Source: Clostridia bacterium (GTDB lineage: Bacteria > Bacillota > Clostridia > Oscillospirales > Acutalibacteraceae). From it: a DNA stretch of 64,000 nucleotides. The notes under the pieces were generated by a model, which was given only the letters and a program-made list of their open reading frames with translations, was not told the origin of the DNA and did no database searches. The stretch lies in NCBI GenBank assembly GCA_017625095.1, contig JAGALQ010000041.1, positions 1 to 64,000 of the forward strand, in the 5' to 3' direction. This document shows, piece after piece, positions 1 through 8,941 of this stretch. Numbering within the stretch: the first letter of the stretch is position 1; the number at the start of each line of letters is the position of its first letter. Position numbers and translations under genes: made by a program.

Positions 1-92
1 AAATCTTCCCACTGTTTTGCACGAAGATATTGGTCTGTTGATTTTCTGTATGCTTCTGCTTGGTCGAAATTAACCTTAAAACTGAAGTACAG
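1..92 (-). CDS. possible partial ORF leaving the window at the left edge
   Basis: A frame stays open on the minus strand from just after the ppdK stop to the window edge (about 30 codons), and its composition looks coding (Asp, Gln, Glu and Lys codons, no stops). There is no ATG, GTG or TTG start. A purine-rich stretch at the ppdK 3' end (GGGGAGG) lies 6 nt before a CTG at 92..90, so a rare CTG start, or a start in another frame, is conceivable. It may also be chance. No family is recognisable. Confidence 0.2.
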   Translation of the reverse strand, partial: MYFSFKVNFDQAEAYRKSTDQYLRAKQWED

Positions 93-93
93 A

Positions 94-2727
94 TTAGTCC
101 TCCCCATATTTGATAGCAGCCTGAGCTGCTGCGAGGCGAGCGATCGGAACACGGAAGGGTGAGCAGGATACATAGTCAAGGCCGATCTTGTGGCAGAACT
201 CAACAGATGAGGGATCGCCGCCGTGCTCGCCGCAGATACCGTAGTGGAGGTTCTTGCCGCTTGCCTTACCCTTAGCAACTGCCATCTCCATAAGAGCGCC
301 AACGCCTGTCTGGTCAAGCTTTGCGAAGGGATCGAACTCGAAGATCTTTGTATCGTAGTAAGCATTGAGGAACTTACCAGCGTCATCACGGCTGAAGCCG
401 AATGTCATCTGAGTAAGATCGTTTGTACCGAAGCAGAAGAACTCAGCTTCCTTAGCGATCTCGTCAGCTGTGATACAAGCTCTGGGGATCTCGATCATTG
501 TACCGACTTCGTACTTGAGCTCTACGCCTGCTGCTGCGATTTCAGCGTCAGCTGTCTTAACAACAACATCCTTAACGAACTTAAGCTCCTTAACTTCGCC
601 AACAAGGGGAATCATGATTTCGGGAACAAGGTTCCAGTCAGCATGTGCCTTCTTAACGTTGATAGCTGCACGGATAACAGCCTTTGTCTGCATTGCTGCG
701 ATTTCGGGGTAAGTTACTGCAAGACGGCAGCCACGGTGACCCATCATGGGGTTGAACTCGTGGAGGCCTGCGATGAGAGCCTTGATGTCCTCAACAGACT
801 TGCCCTGTGATGCTGCAAGAGATGCAATGTCTGCATCCTCTGTGGGAACGAACTCGTGGAGAGGCGGATCGAGGAAACGGATTGTTACGGGGTTACCCTC
901 GAGTGCCTCGTAGAGAGCCTCGAAGTCGCCCTGCTGGTAGGGAAGGATCTTCTCAAGAGCTGCCTCGCGCTCTGCAACTGTATCTGCACAGATCATCTCG
1001 CGGAATGCTGCGATTCTGTCTGCCTCAAAGAACATATGCTCTGTACGGCAGAGACCGATGCCTTCTGCGCCAAGCTCACGTGCCTTCTTTGCGTCTGCGG
1101 GTGTATCAGCGTTTGTACGAACCTTGAGAGTTCTGTACTTGTCAGCCCATGCCATGATGCGGCCGAACTCGCCTGCGATTTCAGCATCAACTGTGGGGAT
1201 GATGCCGTCATAGATGTTACCTGTTGAACCGTCGATGGAGATGAAGTCACCCTCGTTGTAGGTCTTGCCTGCAAGTGTGAACTTCTTGTTCTCCTCATCC
1301 ATTGCGATATCACCGCAACCGGATACGCAGCAAGTACCCATACCACGAGCAACAACAGCTGCGTGAGATGTCATACCGCCACGGACTGTAAGGATACCCT
1401 GAGCAGCCTTCATACCTGTGATATCTTCGGGAGATGTCTCAAGACGAACAAGGACAACCTTCTCGCCTCTCTCGTTCCACTCAACAGCGTCTTCAGCTGT
1501 GAATACAACCTTACCGCAAGCAGCACCGGGAGATGCACCGAGGCCCTTACCTGCGGGTGTGGATGCCTTGAGAACCTTAGCATCAAACTGGGGATGAAGA
1601 AGTGTATCAAGGTTTCTGGGATCGATCATTGCAACAGCCTTCTTCTCGTCGATCATGCCCTCGTCAACAAGGTCACAAGCGATCTTGAGAGCAGCCTTTG
1701 CAGTTCTCTTACCGTTTCTTGTCTGAAGCATATAGAGCTTGCCGTCTTCAACAGTGAACTCCATATCCTGCATATCTCTGTAGTGATCCTCGAGGATTGC
1801 GCAAACTTCGTTGAACTGCTTGAATGCCTCGGGGAACTTCTCAGCCATCTCTGCGATGGGCATGGGAGTACGAACACCGGCAACAACGTCCTCACCCTGT
1901 GCGTTTGTGAGGAACTCGCCCATAAGACCCTTTTCGCCTGTAGCGGGGTCACGTGTGAAAGCAACACCAGTACCGCAGTTGTCACCCATGTTACCGAAAG
2001 CCATCATCTGAACGTTGACAGCTGTACCCCATGAGTAGGGAATATCGTTGTCACGGCGGTAAACGTTTGCACGGGGGTTATCCCATGAACGGAAAACAGC
2101 CTCAACAGCACCCATAAGCTGCTCTTTGGGATCTGTGGGGAAGTCCTTGCCGATCTTGTTCTTGTACTCAGCCTTGAACTGACCTGCAAGTGTCTTGAGA
2201 TCGTCAGCTGTAAGCTCAACGTCCTGAGTTACACCCTTTGCTTCCTTCATCTCGTCGATGAGCTCTTCAAAGTATTTCTTACCGACTTCCATAACAACGT
2301 CGGAATACATCTGGATAAATCTTCTGTAGCAGTCCCAAGCCCAACGGGGGTTGCCGGACTTCTCTGAAATTGCCTCAACAACTTCTTCGTTGAGACCAAG
2401 GTTGAGGATTGTGTCCATCATACCGGGCATAGATGCGCGGGCACCTGAACGAACGGAAACGAGAAGGGGGTTTTCCTTATCGCCGAACTTCTTGCCTGTA
2501 ACGCCTTCCATCTTAACGATGTACTCCATGATCTGAGCCTGGATTTCATCGTTGATCTTCTTGCCGTCCTCATAGTACTTTGTGCAAGCTTCTGTTGAGA
2601 TTGTGAAGCCCTGGGGAACGGGGAGACCGATCTTTGTCATTTCTGCAAGGTTGGCACCTTTACCGCCGAGGGTGTTGCGCATTGAAGCGTCGCCTTCGGA
2701 GAAAAGGTATACATACTTGTAAGCCAT
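94..2727 (-). CDS. ppdK: pyruvate, phosphate dikinase
   Basis: This cytoplasmic enzyme reversibly converts pyruvate, ATP and Pi to PEP, AMP and PPi. In anaerobes it links PEP and pyruvate and saves energy through PPi. The protein has 877 residues, the normal length. An N-terminal ATP-grasp nucleotide-binding domain begins with GGKGANLAEM. The central phosphohistidine domain carries GGMTSHAAVVARGMG (the swivelling His), and the C-terminal TIM barrel carries FGTNDLTQMTFG and GICGEHGGDP with the catalytic Cys. The start is supported by a GGAGGT ribosome binding site. It is monocistronic as far as can be seen, with its own promoter at 2815-2844. Functionally it pairs with the oxaloacetate decarboxylase pump at 52.7-56.3 kb, since both act at the PEP/pyruvate/oxaloacetate node. 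Confidence 0.97.
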   Translation of the reverse strand: MAYKYVYLFSEGDASMRNTLGGKGANLAEMTKIGLPVPQGFTISTEACTKYYEDGKKINDEIQAQIMEYIVKMEGVTGKKFGDKENPLLVSVRSGARASMPGMMDTILNLGLNEEVVEAISEKSGNPRWAWDCYRRFIQMYSDVVMEVGKKYFEELIDEMKEAKGVTQDVELTADDLKTLAGQFKAEYKNKIGKDFPTDPKEQLMGAVEAVFRSWDNPRANVYRRDNDIPYSWGTAVNVQMMAFGNMGDNCGTGVAFTRDPATGEKGLMGEFLTNAQGEDVVAGVRTPMPIAEMAEKFPEAFKQFNEVCAILEDHYRDMQDMEFTVEDGKLYMLQTRNGKRTAKAALKIACDLVDEGMIDEKKAVAMIDPRNLDTLLHPQFDAKVLKASTPAGKGLGASPGAACGKVVFTAEDAVEWNERGEKVVLVRLETSPEDITGMKAAQGILTVRGGMTSHAAVVARGMGTCCVSGCGDIAMDEENKKFTLAGKTYNEGDFISIDGSTGNIYDGIIPTVDAEIAGEFGRIMAWADKYRTLKVRTNADTPADAKKARELGAEGIGLCRTEHMFFEADRIAAFREMICADTVAEREAALEKILPYQQGDFEALYEALEGNPVTIRFLDPPLHEFVPTEDADIASLAASQGKSVEDIKALIAGLHEFNPMMGHRGCRLAVTYPEIAAMQTKAVIRAAINVKKAHADWNLVPEIMIPLVGEVKELKFVKDVVVKTADAEIAAAGVELKYEVGTMIEIPRACITADEIAKEAEFFCFGTNDLTQMTFGFSRDDAGKFLNAYYDTKIFEFDPFAKLDQTGVGALMEMAVAKGKASGKNLHYGICGEHGGDPSSVEFCHKIGLDYVSCSPFRVPIARLAAAQAAIKYGED

Positions 2728-2814
2728 GATTAATATACCTCCAAATTTATAATAAACTATACTAATTAGTTACTGCAGGAAAGATTTCTCAATTCACGCA
2801 GTGTACCATCGGAT

Positions 2815-2844
2815 ATTATAGCACAGGGCAGAAAGAAATGTCCA
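2815..2844 (-). promoter_or_regulatory. sigma-A-type promoter of ppdK
   Basis: On the minus strand, TGGACA at 2844-2839 and TATAAT at 2820-2815 are separated by 18 bp. Transcription would start near 2808 and give a leader of about 80 nt before ppdK. One mismatch to TTGACA and a perfect -10. The rest of the 2728-2995 gap is AT-rich; an imperfect hairpin (GGTG-CTTTTTG pairing with CAAAAAG-CACC, about 2909-2949) is the only other structure seen. Confidence 0.55.
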
Positions 2845-2957
2845 TACATTTTTAATATAAATTACAATTGTCGCATAAAATATATTTTGGTTATATTACT
2901 TAAATTATGGTGCTTTTTGTCAGCAGATATACCAAAAAGCAGTTCACCAATAAAAAA

Positions 2958-2991
2958 CACAGCCATCGGCTTTTATTCACCGATGGCTGTG
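2958..2991 (-). terminator. rho-independent terminator
   Basis: A perfect 12-bp stem (CACAGCCATCGG with CCGATGGCTGTG) around a 10-nt loop is followed on the minus strand by a run of T. It lies 5 bp past the stop of the HAD phosphatase gene and ends the lipoprotein-phosphatase transcript. Confidence 0.85.
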
Positions 2992-2995
2992 CAAC

Positions 2996-3562
2996 TTACT
3001 TTATTCTTTTTATTTTTTGACCTTTGACGAAAAACACCTTATCGGAAATATCCATAAGCGGTTTATCGTTCATCGAATCGGTATAGAGTGAATCGATATG
3101 CGCGTTCGGATAAGCTTCGTTGAAAGCATCAATTTTGTTTTCGCGGAAGCACACCCTGCCAAGCTTACCGCTTTCAAGGTCAAAGTCTGTACCGATGTAG
3201 TTTTTGATACCGATGCGTTTGCATACCTCGGCAATAACTATATGCGGCGAAGCGGAAATAACTACATCGTCTTCGCTCCTGACACGATCATAAAACGGCT
3301 TGATTTTGTGCATATGCGTATCCCAGAATTCGTTTACCAATGCATGAATATCGGGAATAGTTACAACATAATCCTCAAACACCTTGGCATATTTTTCAAG
3401 AACACTTTCAAGCCTGAGTGTGCCCGCCTTATACTTGATGATACAAGCCACCATATCGGGCACGTTTTTAAGCAGCGACGGATCTTTTCTGAGAACCATC
3501 AGAAACAGATCAACAAAGCTTTCGCCATCATAAATTGTGTTATCAAAATCAAAAACATTCAT
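2996..3562 (-). CDS. HAD-superfamily phosphatase (HAD-IB-like)
   Basis: A 188-aa cytoplasmic hydrolase. The N-terminus FDFDNTIYDGES holds the DxDxT-type motif I (nucleophile Asp plus acid/base Asp). Motif II is the Ser in VVISASPHIV near residue 107, and motif III/IV is YTDSMNDKPLM near residue 160. The helical cap between motifs I and II and the SASP motif resemble phosphoserine-phosphatase-like HAD-IB enzymes. The substrate cannot be named. The gene sits 9 bp downstream of a lipoprotein gene and shares its transcript, ending at a strong terminator. Confidence 0.8.
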   Translation of the reverse strand: MNVFDFDNTIYDGESFVDLFLMVLRKDPSLLKNVPDMVACIIKYKAGTLRLESVLEKYAKVFEDYVVTIPDIHALVNEFWDTHMHKIKPFYDRVRSEDDVVISASPHIVIAEVCKRIGIKNYIGTDFDLESGKLGRVCFRENKIDAFNEAYPNAHIDSLYTDSMNDKPLMDISDKVFFVKGQKIKRIK

Positions 3563-3571
3563 AGGTCTTTA

Positions 3572-4237
3572 TCATTTGTTCAGACTTCCGATGATATCGT
3601 AGCTTGCAACGCTGATGAAAAGATCGCAGTTGCGGTAAGGATATTCGTCGGTATAGTAAGTCATTGTGATATACAGACCGTTTGCAACGGTGTAGTAAAC
3701 ATAGCTCTTGCCTGCCTGAGGCTTTTCGGGAATTACGGAGCCTTTATTATTCTGCTCGAAGCCCGACTTCTTACAGGTTTCAATATAGCTGAGATACTCC
3801 TCATAGCTGATATCGTTTATGTAGATAGTTGCAAGCTCACCGTTGTCATTCTTCTGATATGTGGCTTTGTCAACAGTGTCACTAAGCTTGGGAAGCTTTG
3901 ACAAAAAGCTCTGTGAAGGCCATGCCGTCTTCTCGCTCTTGATTGTGTTGCCGGGTGCCACGGTGGGTGATGTTGATTTGGGCGGAATTGTTTCGCCCTC
4001 TGCAGGCGGATATGTAACAATCTGCTTAACATAAGTTGTTACCGGTTTGCTGTTTTCATCAAGCTGAGGTTGGCCGTTTTCGTCAAGATCAAGGAAAGGT
4101 ATCTCAGTCATAACAACAGAACCGTTCTCATCCGTTACCCACTCGCCGGGTGTGCCTTCAAGCTTTTCTTTCTTTGTGCAAGCGGCAAATGCAAAAACAC
4201 AAGCAAAGCAAAGCAGTAATGCGATAAACTTTTTCAT
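3572..4237 (-). CDS. predicted lipoprotein of unknown function
   Basis: A 221-aa protein with a classic lipoprotein signal: Lys-rich start, hydrophobic stretch, and lipobox AFAAC with the lipidated Cys near residue 20. A Pro/Thr-rich, probably flexible stretch (about residues 60-110, with TYPPAEGETIPP) precedes a C-terminal domain (about 110-221) rich in Tyr and beta-prone sequence. No family is recognised. It was probably exported and anchored on the outer face of the membrane. It is the first gene of a two-gene unit with the HAD phosphatase; a functional link is not evident. Confidence 0.75.
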   Translation of the reverse strand: MKKFIALLLCFACVFAFAACTKKEKLEGTPGEWVTDENGSVVMTEIPFLDLDENGQPQLDENSKPVTTYVKQIVTYPPAEGETIPPKSTSPTVAPGNTIKSEKTAWPSQSFLSKLPKLSDTVDKATYQKNDNGELATIYINDISYEEYLSYIETCKKSGFEQNNKGSVIPEKPQAGKSYVYYTVANGLYITMTYYTDEYPYRNCDLFISVASYDIIGSLNK

Positions 4238-4297
4238 AAATTCTTCCTCCTTTTAATAGTTATGTGCACATTTTAACACAAACCTTTTTACAAGTCA

Positions 4298-4330
4298 ACA
4301 AGCGGCAGCACACAGTATGCCGCCGCTTGT
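4298..4330. terminator. hairpin, probable terminator after the ABC transporter operon
   Basis: A stem of ACAAGCGGC-x-GCA pairing with TGC-x-GCCGCTTGT around a 7-nt loop lies just after the ATPase gene stop. The T-tract is weak on the minus strand (TTGACTTG) and better on the plus strand (ATATTTTTATT). Its position suggests it ends the minus-strand operon. Confidence 0.5.
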
Positions 4331-4339
4331 ATATTTTTA

Positions 4340-5080
4340 TTAAAGAACTTTTGAAAGGAAATCCTTAAGTCTTTCGCACTGAGGATTTGCAAAGAATTCA
4401 ACAGGTGTATTTTCTTCTGCAATAACACCCTCATCAATAAATACAACACGGCTTGCAACCTCACGGGCAAAGCCCATTTCGTGGGTTACGACAACCATTG
4501 TCATACCCTCATCGGCAAGCTGTTTCATAACCTCAAGCACCTCGCCTACCATCTCGGGGTCGAGTGCACTTGTCGGCTCGTCAAAGAGGAGCACCTCGGG
4601 ATTCATTGCAAGAGCACGCACGATTGCAACGCGCTGCTTCTGACCGCCCGAAAGCTGGCTGGGATAAGCGTTTGCCTTGTCTTCAAGACCGACTCGTCTG
4701 AGAAGCTCCATCGCCTTTTCGTTTGCCTTGTCTTTAGACATAACACCGAGCTTTACGGGAGCAAGCGTGATATTTTTGAGAATTGTAAGGTTATTGAAAA
4801 GGTTGAACTGCTGGAAAACCATACCCATCTTCTGACGGTGAAGATTTATATTGACCTTGGGTGCGGTAATATCGGTGCCTTCAAAAAAGATTTTGCCGCC
4901 CGTAGGATTCTCAAGCAGATTAAGACAACGAAGAAATGTTGATTTACCTGAGCCCGATGCGCCGATAACAACAACCACTTCGCCTTTTTTAATTTCGGTA
5001 TCAATACCTCTGAGAACTTTATTGTCACCGAATGCTTTTTCAAGACCTTCAACTTTTATAAGCGTTTCATTAGTGATCAC
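4340..5080 (-). CDS. polar amino acid ABC transporter, ATP-binding protein
   Basis: A 246-aa ATPase that drives uptake of a polar amino acid (GlnQ/ArtP-type) at the inner face of the membrane. Walker [10 protein letters not shown] is at residues 40-48, the Q-loop region FQQFNLF near 90, the signature LSGGQKQR at 143-150, Walker B LLFDEPT near 165, and the switch His in VVTHEMGF. It is the last gene of a binding protein-permease-ATPase operon and overlaps the permease gene by 11 bp, which suggests translational coupling. The amino acid cannot be fixed from sequence alone. Confidence 0.93.
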   Translation of the reverse strand: MITNETLIKVEGLEKAFGDNKVLRGIDTEIKKGEVVVVIGASGSGKSTFLRCLNLLENPTGGKIFFEGTDITAPKVNINLHRQKMGMVFQQFNLFNNLTILKNITLAPVKLGVMSKDKANEKAMELLRRVGLEDKANAYPSQLSGGQKQRVAIVRALAMNPEVLLFDEPTSALDPEMVGEVLEVMKQLADEGMTMVVVTHEMGFAREVASRVVFIDEGVIAEENTPVEFFANPQCERLKDFLSKVL

Positions 5081-5873
5081 TGTTACGCAGCCTCCTTTCG
5101 AGCTTTCCTACAAGTGCTGTGAAAATCATAACCACAACAAGGTAAATAAGCGCAACTGCAATAAGCGGCATAAAAGCCGAGAACGTTCTGCCTCGGATAA
5201 GGTCGCCTGCTTTTGTCAGGTCAACAATGCCTACGTAACCGGCAACCGATGTTTCCTTGAGGAGAACGATAAATTCGTTACAAAGAGTGGGAAGAACAAT
5301 TTTGAACATCTGCGGAATGATGATATGAATCATTGTCTGGATGTAATTGAGGCCAAGGCTTCTGCCTGCTTCAAACTGGCCTTTATCAACAGACATAATA
5401 CCGCTTCGGAAAATTTCGGCAACATAAGCGCCTGAATTGATGCCAAATGCAACAATTGCAACAGCTGTTCCGTTTGTTGAGGAAGCGAAGATTACGAAAT
5501 ACATAATCAGAAGCTGAACAACAACCGGTGTGCCACGGATAATGGTGAGATAAATATTGCATATCGCATTAAAAAATGCAAGCAGTCTATATCCGAAGCC
5601 GCCGCGTTTCTTCATATCGGCGCCTGTTTTGTCATAGGTTGAGCGCACGATTGCCACAATAACACCGAGTGCAATGCCGAGAAGGCACGAACATAATGTG
5701 ATAAGAAGAGTGTTCTTAAAACCGTCAAGGAGCCATTCCCAACGGTCACCCTCTATAAAGTTGAGCTTGAATTCATCCACGAAATCAACCCAACCGCTTT
5801 TCAGAAGCTCTGCCAGCCCCTGTGCTTTCACTTTCATGAAAGAAAAAAAATCGCTAACAATCCACGCGGTCAT
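5070..5873 (-). CDS. polar amino acid ABC transporter, permease
   Basis: A 267-aa membrane permease of the HisM/GlnP type (about five transmembrane helices from residue 50 onward). The EAA-like cytoplasmic loop reads [14 protein letters not shown], with downstream [11 protein letters not shown], which contacts the ATPase. An N-terminal stretch of about 40 residues ([20 protein letters not shown]) precedes the first helix and is longer than in minimal family members. It overlaps the ATPase gene by 11 bp. It lies behind an intergenic hairpin that separates it from the binding protein gene. Confidence 0.92.
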   Translation of the reverse strand: MTAWIVSDFFSFMKVKAQGLAELLKSGWVDFVDEFKLNFIEGDRWEWLLDGFKNTLLITLCSCLLGIALGVIVAIVRSTYDKTGADMKKRGGFGYRLLAFFNAICNIYLTIIRGTPVVVQLLIMYFVIFASSTNGTAVAIVAFGINSGAYVAEIFRSGIMSVDKGQFEAGRSLGLNYIQTMIHIIIPQMFKIVLPTLCNEFIVLLKETSVAGYVGIVDLTKAGDLIRGRTFSAFMPLIAVALIYLVVVMIFTALVGKLERRLRNSDH

Positions 5874-5898
5874 TACTTTACTCCTTTACCATAAAAAC

Positions 5899-5925
5899 AG
5901 CGGGCGAAGCTTAAGGCCGCCCGCC
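5899..5925 (-). terminator. intra-operon attenuating hairpin between binding protein and permease genes
   Basis: On the minus strand GCGGGCG pairs with CGCCCGC around a short loop and is followed by TGTTTTTAT. It sits in the 72-bp gap between the substrate-binding protein and the permease. A partial terminator or 3' stabiliser here is a common way to make more binding protein than membrane subunits. Confidence 0.65.
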
Positions 5926-5945
5926 GCTATTATGTTTAGTTAAAA

Positions 5946-6737
5946 TCAGGCACTGATATATTTGCCGATAATCTCCTTGATCTTGCCTTCTGCCTCGAGC
6001 TCTGCAAGAGCTGTATTGATCTTTGTGAGAAGGTCTGCGTTGTCTTTAGCTACGCAGATTGCATAGTCTTCAACCGCCCACTCAGCATCAAGGATTCTGA
6101 GGCCTTCGTTTGCTGCAACAAATGACTTTGCAGGCTCGTTATCGATGATAACTGCGCTGACCTTACCTGCCTTAAGAGCCTGAACAGCTTCTGCACCTGT
6201 CTTGTAGCGGATAACGTTGTCGTTGCCGTAGCCGCCGTTTTCAACTGTGTCGGAAGCATAGATATCGCCTGTTGTATCCTGCTGAACGCCGTACTTCATT
6301 GTGCCGTCAGCCTTGAGGTCATCAAGAGTCTTGATTGTTGAATCCTCAGCAACGATAACAACCTGAACACCTGTAGCGTATGTAGTGGAGAAGTTAACGC
6401 TTTCAAGACGCTCGGGAGTAACAGTCATACCTGCCATACCCATATCGAACTTGCCGCTCTGAACGCCGCCGATGATTGAGCCGAATTCAACATCTTCGAT
6501 TTTGAGTGTCATACCGAGCTTTTCTGCAATAAGACCTGCGATTTCAACGTCGATGCCTGCAAATGAGTCACCTTCTTTGAACTCATAGGGAGGGAAGGAA
6601 GCGTTTGTAGCCATAATGAGGACATTTTCTTCCTCTTTAACTTCCTCTTTCTCGCCGCCGCAAGCCCAGAGAGCTGTCATACCAAGCACAAGTGCAAGGA
6701 CAACAGAAGCAATTTTAATGAATGTTTTCTTGGACAT
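5946..6737 (-). CDS. polar amino acid ABC transporter, substrate-binding lipoprotein
   Basis: A 263-aa family 3 solute-binding protein anchored outside the membrane. The signal peptide ends at lipobox ALWAC (Cys near residue 26), followed by an acidic linker (GGEKEEVKEEE). The domain opens with LIMATNASFPPYEFKEG and GIDVEIAGLIAEKLG, typical of the family, and has the ligand-contact region GMTVTPERLESVNFS (Arg for the alpha-carboxylate). It is the first gene of the three-gene operon, with a good promoter at 6769-6797 and an AGGAGG ribosome binding site. The ligand is an amino acid of unknown identity; cystine, glutamine or arginine are all possible. Confidence 0.93.
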   Translation of the reverse strand: MSKKTFIKIASVVLALVLGMTALWACGGEKEEVKEEENVLIMATNASFPPYEFKEGDSFAGIDVEIAGLIAEKLGMTLKIEDVEFGSIIGGVQSGKFDMGMAGMTVTPERLESVNFSTTYATGVQVVIVAEDSTIKTLDDLKADGTMKYGVQQDTTGDIYASDTVENGGYGNDNVIRYKTGAEAVQALKAGKVSAVIIDNEPAKSFVAANEGLRILDAEWAVEDYAICVAKDNADLLTKINTALAELEAEGKIKEIIGKYISA

Positions 6738-6768
6738 AATAAATTACCTCCTATTTGTAGTTATGGTT

Positions 6769-6797
6769 ATTATATCATCTATGAATAATCAGTGCAA
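6769..6797 (-). promoter_or_regulatory. promoter of the amino acid ABC transporter operon
   Basis: TTGCAC (6797-6792) and TATAAT (6774-6769) on the minus strand with an exact 17-bp spacer. The predicted start near 6762 gives a short leader before the binding protein gene. Confidence 0.7.
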
Positions 6798-6830
6798 GTT
6801 TTTTCAGAAATTATTGAAAAATATGAAAAA

Positions 6831-8915
6831 TTATTCACCTATTACACCGTAATATCGGCCCATCCAGTAGGGCAGAAGATAGCTTGCACCCTCAATAAGT
6901 GAAAACTTTGACGGTGTAGAATCGGCAAGAAAGTGATTACGGGTGTATCGCACAACGGGCTTTTCATCATAGGGAAGCGGCTCAGCAAGCTGAGGCGGCT
7001 CTCCGAATTCCTGCGGTGAATAGTCCCAGACCATATCGTTACGAAGGCTGTTGAGCACCTTCATCTTCATATACACAAGCGGCATTTCCTTAAGGCTTGT
7101 GACCGCTTTATCGATATCCGCATTTTCACCCGTCATCGCCGCATAAACAACATTGAGAAACGGGTTACGCTCTACACGCTCATACTCCCAGTGCTCACGC
7201 ATACCTGTAAGATAGACATAGCGTAAATCGGGGTCAGTTTCGTAATTGAAAAGCGGAATTGAAATAAGGAAACAAAGATTATCGTCAATATGGCAGGTAT
7301 GTGCATCCTTCTCTTTGCAGTGCATAGCGTTGAGTGCATAATGCTCTTCTTTAATGAGCCTTACGTATTCTTCGTTATACTTTTCGTTGCCGCTCATACG
7401 GTAAGCTGTTTTTAAGAAAGAGAGCATCTCAAGAGCATTTGTACCGTGCTCACCCGACCAGTCGGGATTACGGTTGATATCATCAGGATTCCAGTTACCC
7501 CAGCGGGTATAATTGCCGTTTGCATCCCTGAGCCTGTAGTTATTCTCAAGTATATGGTCAACCACCGCACAAAGAGTCTTGCAGATTATTTGTTTTTCAG
7601 TCTCATCGGCACAGATATCATAATAAACCGAAAGACCTGAAAAATGTCCGACAACCTCATCGCTTGAAACGTCACCGAGCCACTCATATTCACCTGCATC
7701 ATACCATTTTTTATTCGGGTTGCCGCAATAAGCGGTGTCACCTTTACGGCGTATACAGCGTGCCATAAGACCCGGCACACCTGTAATATCAAAAAGCCTC
7801 ATCATGGCGTGGTAGCTTCTGCGGGCAAGACGCAGAGTTTCTGCGTCACCCGTGGCACCGTATTTGTAAGACATAGCCATTATGTAAGCGCCTAAACGAA
7901 GTCCGTCGTTGTCAGTAATCTGTACATAGCCCGAAGATAAATCTCTGTAATCGGTAACCACACGCTGAGCAACAAAGCCTATATCACGCACATTGTACTT
8001 TTCGTTGTAATCCTGATAAAACTCTGCTTTTTCTTCAAGAGTCATCATCACCGTTTCGATATGAGAGATGCCCTTGTGTGTAGCAACCCAGACCGAATTG
8101 CCGTCAGCCTCCGCAATTGCAGTGACTTCACCGTCGGGAAGCCAGTATTCCGCGCCGTAAAAATGGCGCTTTGCACCGTCATAAACAACAAGACCGATAT
8201 CGGTTCCCACATAGCGTTTGCCGCTTTTGCCGAAAAGAATTTTTTTGACATTATAGCTTGTAAGCGCATTCACCTTATCTTTTGTCACATAGTGATTGCC
8301 TGCATCATAAATTACAAGACCTCTGTCTGTACCTATCCAGGTAAGACCGAACTTATCACCTGCCACAGCCTGAATACGGCTGTCGGGGAATTTAGAAGTT
8401 TCGGGTGTGACGTTAAACCAGCGCAAGCGTTTGCCGAGCGCAGTTTTAAGGCTGTTTTCAGCCGCAACAAAAATCTCTCCGTCTGCAAAAGCACACATAT
8501 CAAGCACATTTGCATTTTCCGTCCAGTACCATTTGACAAACTCACCGTTTTCGTAGCGGTAAAGATGTTTTTTCGTGATAAGGCGGAGTCTGCCTGCGTG
8601 ATCCTGAGAAACAGCAACAACGTCACCCTCAAGCTGCTGCATATTCTCACCGTCACAGGTGCACACACAGCTGCCGCTTGCAAGCCAGACATTGCCGGAT
8701 AAATCTGCAAATGCCGCCTGCACAGGCGAATCAAACAAACCTGTGCTCACAAAACGCTCACCGTCAAAATATGCGGCACCCTTCTGCGTGCCTGCCCACA
8801 CCCTGCCGTCAGCACTGACAGCAAGACTGAGCACATCACACGACGGCAAACCGTCGAGGCAATCATAGTGGGTACGTTTATCCTGTTTGAATTTTTTGTA
8901 TTTTACAGTTGCCAA
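6831..8915 (-). CDS. beta-propeller plus alpha-helical domain protein, paralogue A
   Basis: A protein of about 694 aa with no signal peptide or membrane segment. Residues about 20-300 hold repeated blades of the two-component-regulator-propeller type, each with an SADGRVWAGTQKG-, DKFGLTWIGTDRG- or ADGNSVWVATHKG-like pattern ending in a WxGTxxG turn. The C-terminal 380 residues are alpha-helical with Trp, His and Asp clusters (TRWGNWNPDDINR, HTCHIDDNLCFL), resembling (alpha/alpha) toroid enzymes. A catalytic role is not proven. A TTG start at 8915 is chosen because ELATVKYK aligns with the MATVKYK start of paralogue B and GGAG lies 9 nt upstream. An ATG at 8945 would overlap paralogue B. It lies 26 bp downstream of paralogue B. 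Confidence 0.75.
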   Translation of the reverse strand: MATVKYKKFKQDKRTHYDCLDGLPSCDVLSLAVSADGRVWAGTQKGAAYFDGERFVSTGLFDSPVQAAFADLSGNVWLASGSCVCTCDGENMQQLEGDVVAVSQDHAGRLRLITKKHLYRYENGEFVKWYWTENANVLDMCAFADGEIFVAAENSLKTALGKRLRWFNVTPETSKFPDSRIQAVAGDKFGLTWIGTDRGLVIYDAGNHYVTKDKVNALTSYNVKKILFGKSGKRYVGTDIGLVVYDGAKRHFYGAEYWLPDGEVTAIAEADGNSVWVATHKGISHIETVMMTLEEKAEFYQDYNEKYNVRDIGFVAQRVVTDYRDLSSGYVQITDNDGLRLGAYIMAMSYKYGATGDAETLRLARRSYHAMMRLFDITGVPGLMARCIRRKGDTAYCGNPNKKWYDAGEYEWLGDVSSDEVVGHFSGLSVYYDICADETEKQIICKTLCAVVDHILENNYRLRDANGNYTRWGNWNPDDINRNPDWSGEHGTNALEMLSFLKTAYRMSGNEKYNEEYVRLIKEEHYALNAMHCKEKDAHTCHIDDNLCFLISIPLFNYETDPDLRYVYLTGMREHWEYERVERNPFLNVVYAAMTGENADIDKAVTSLKEMPLVYMKMKVLNSLRNDMVWDYSPQEFGEPPQLAEPLPYDEKPVVRYTRNHFLADSTPSKFSLIEGASYLLPYWMGRYYGVIGE

Positions 8916-8941
8916 TTCAATCAACTCCGTACAAATACATT

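Noticed and set aside
223-2034. Long antisense frames inside ppdK (for example 223-810, 856-1227, 1363-2034)
   Set aside because: They lie opposite a clear ppdK reading frame and have no ribosome binding site or family-like sequence; they are shadows of its codon pattern.
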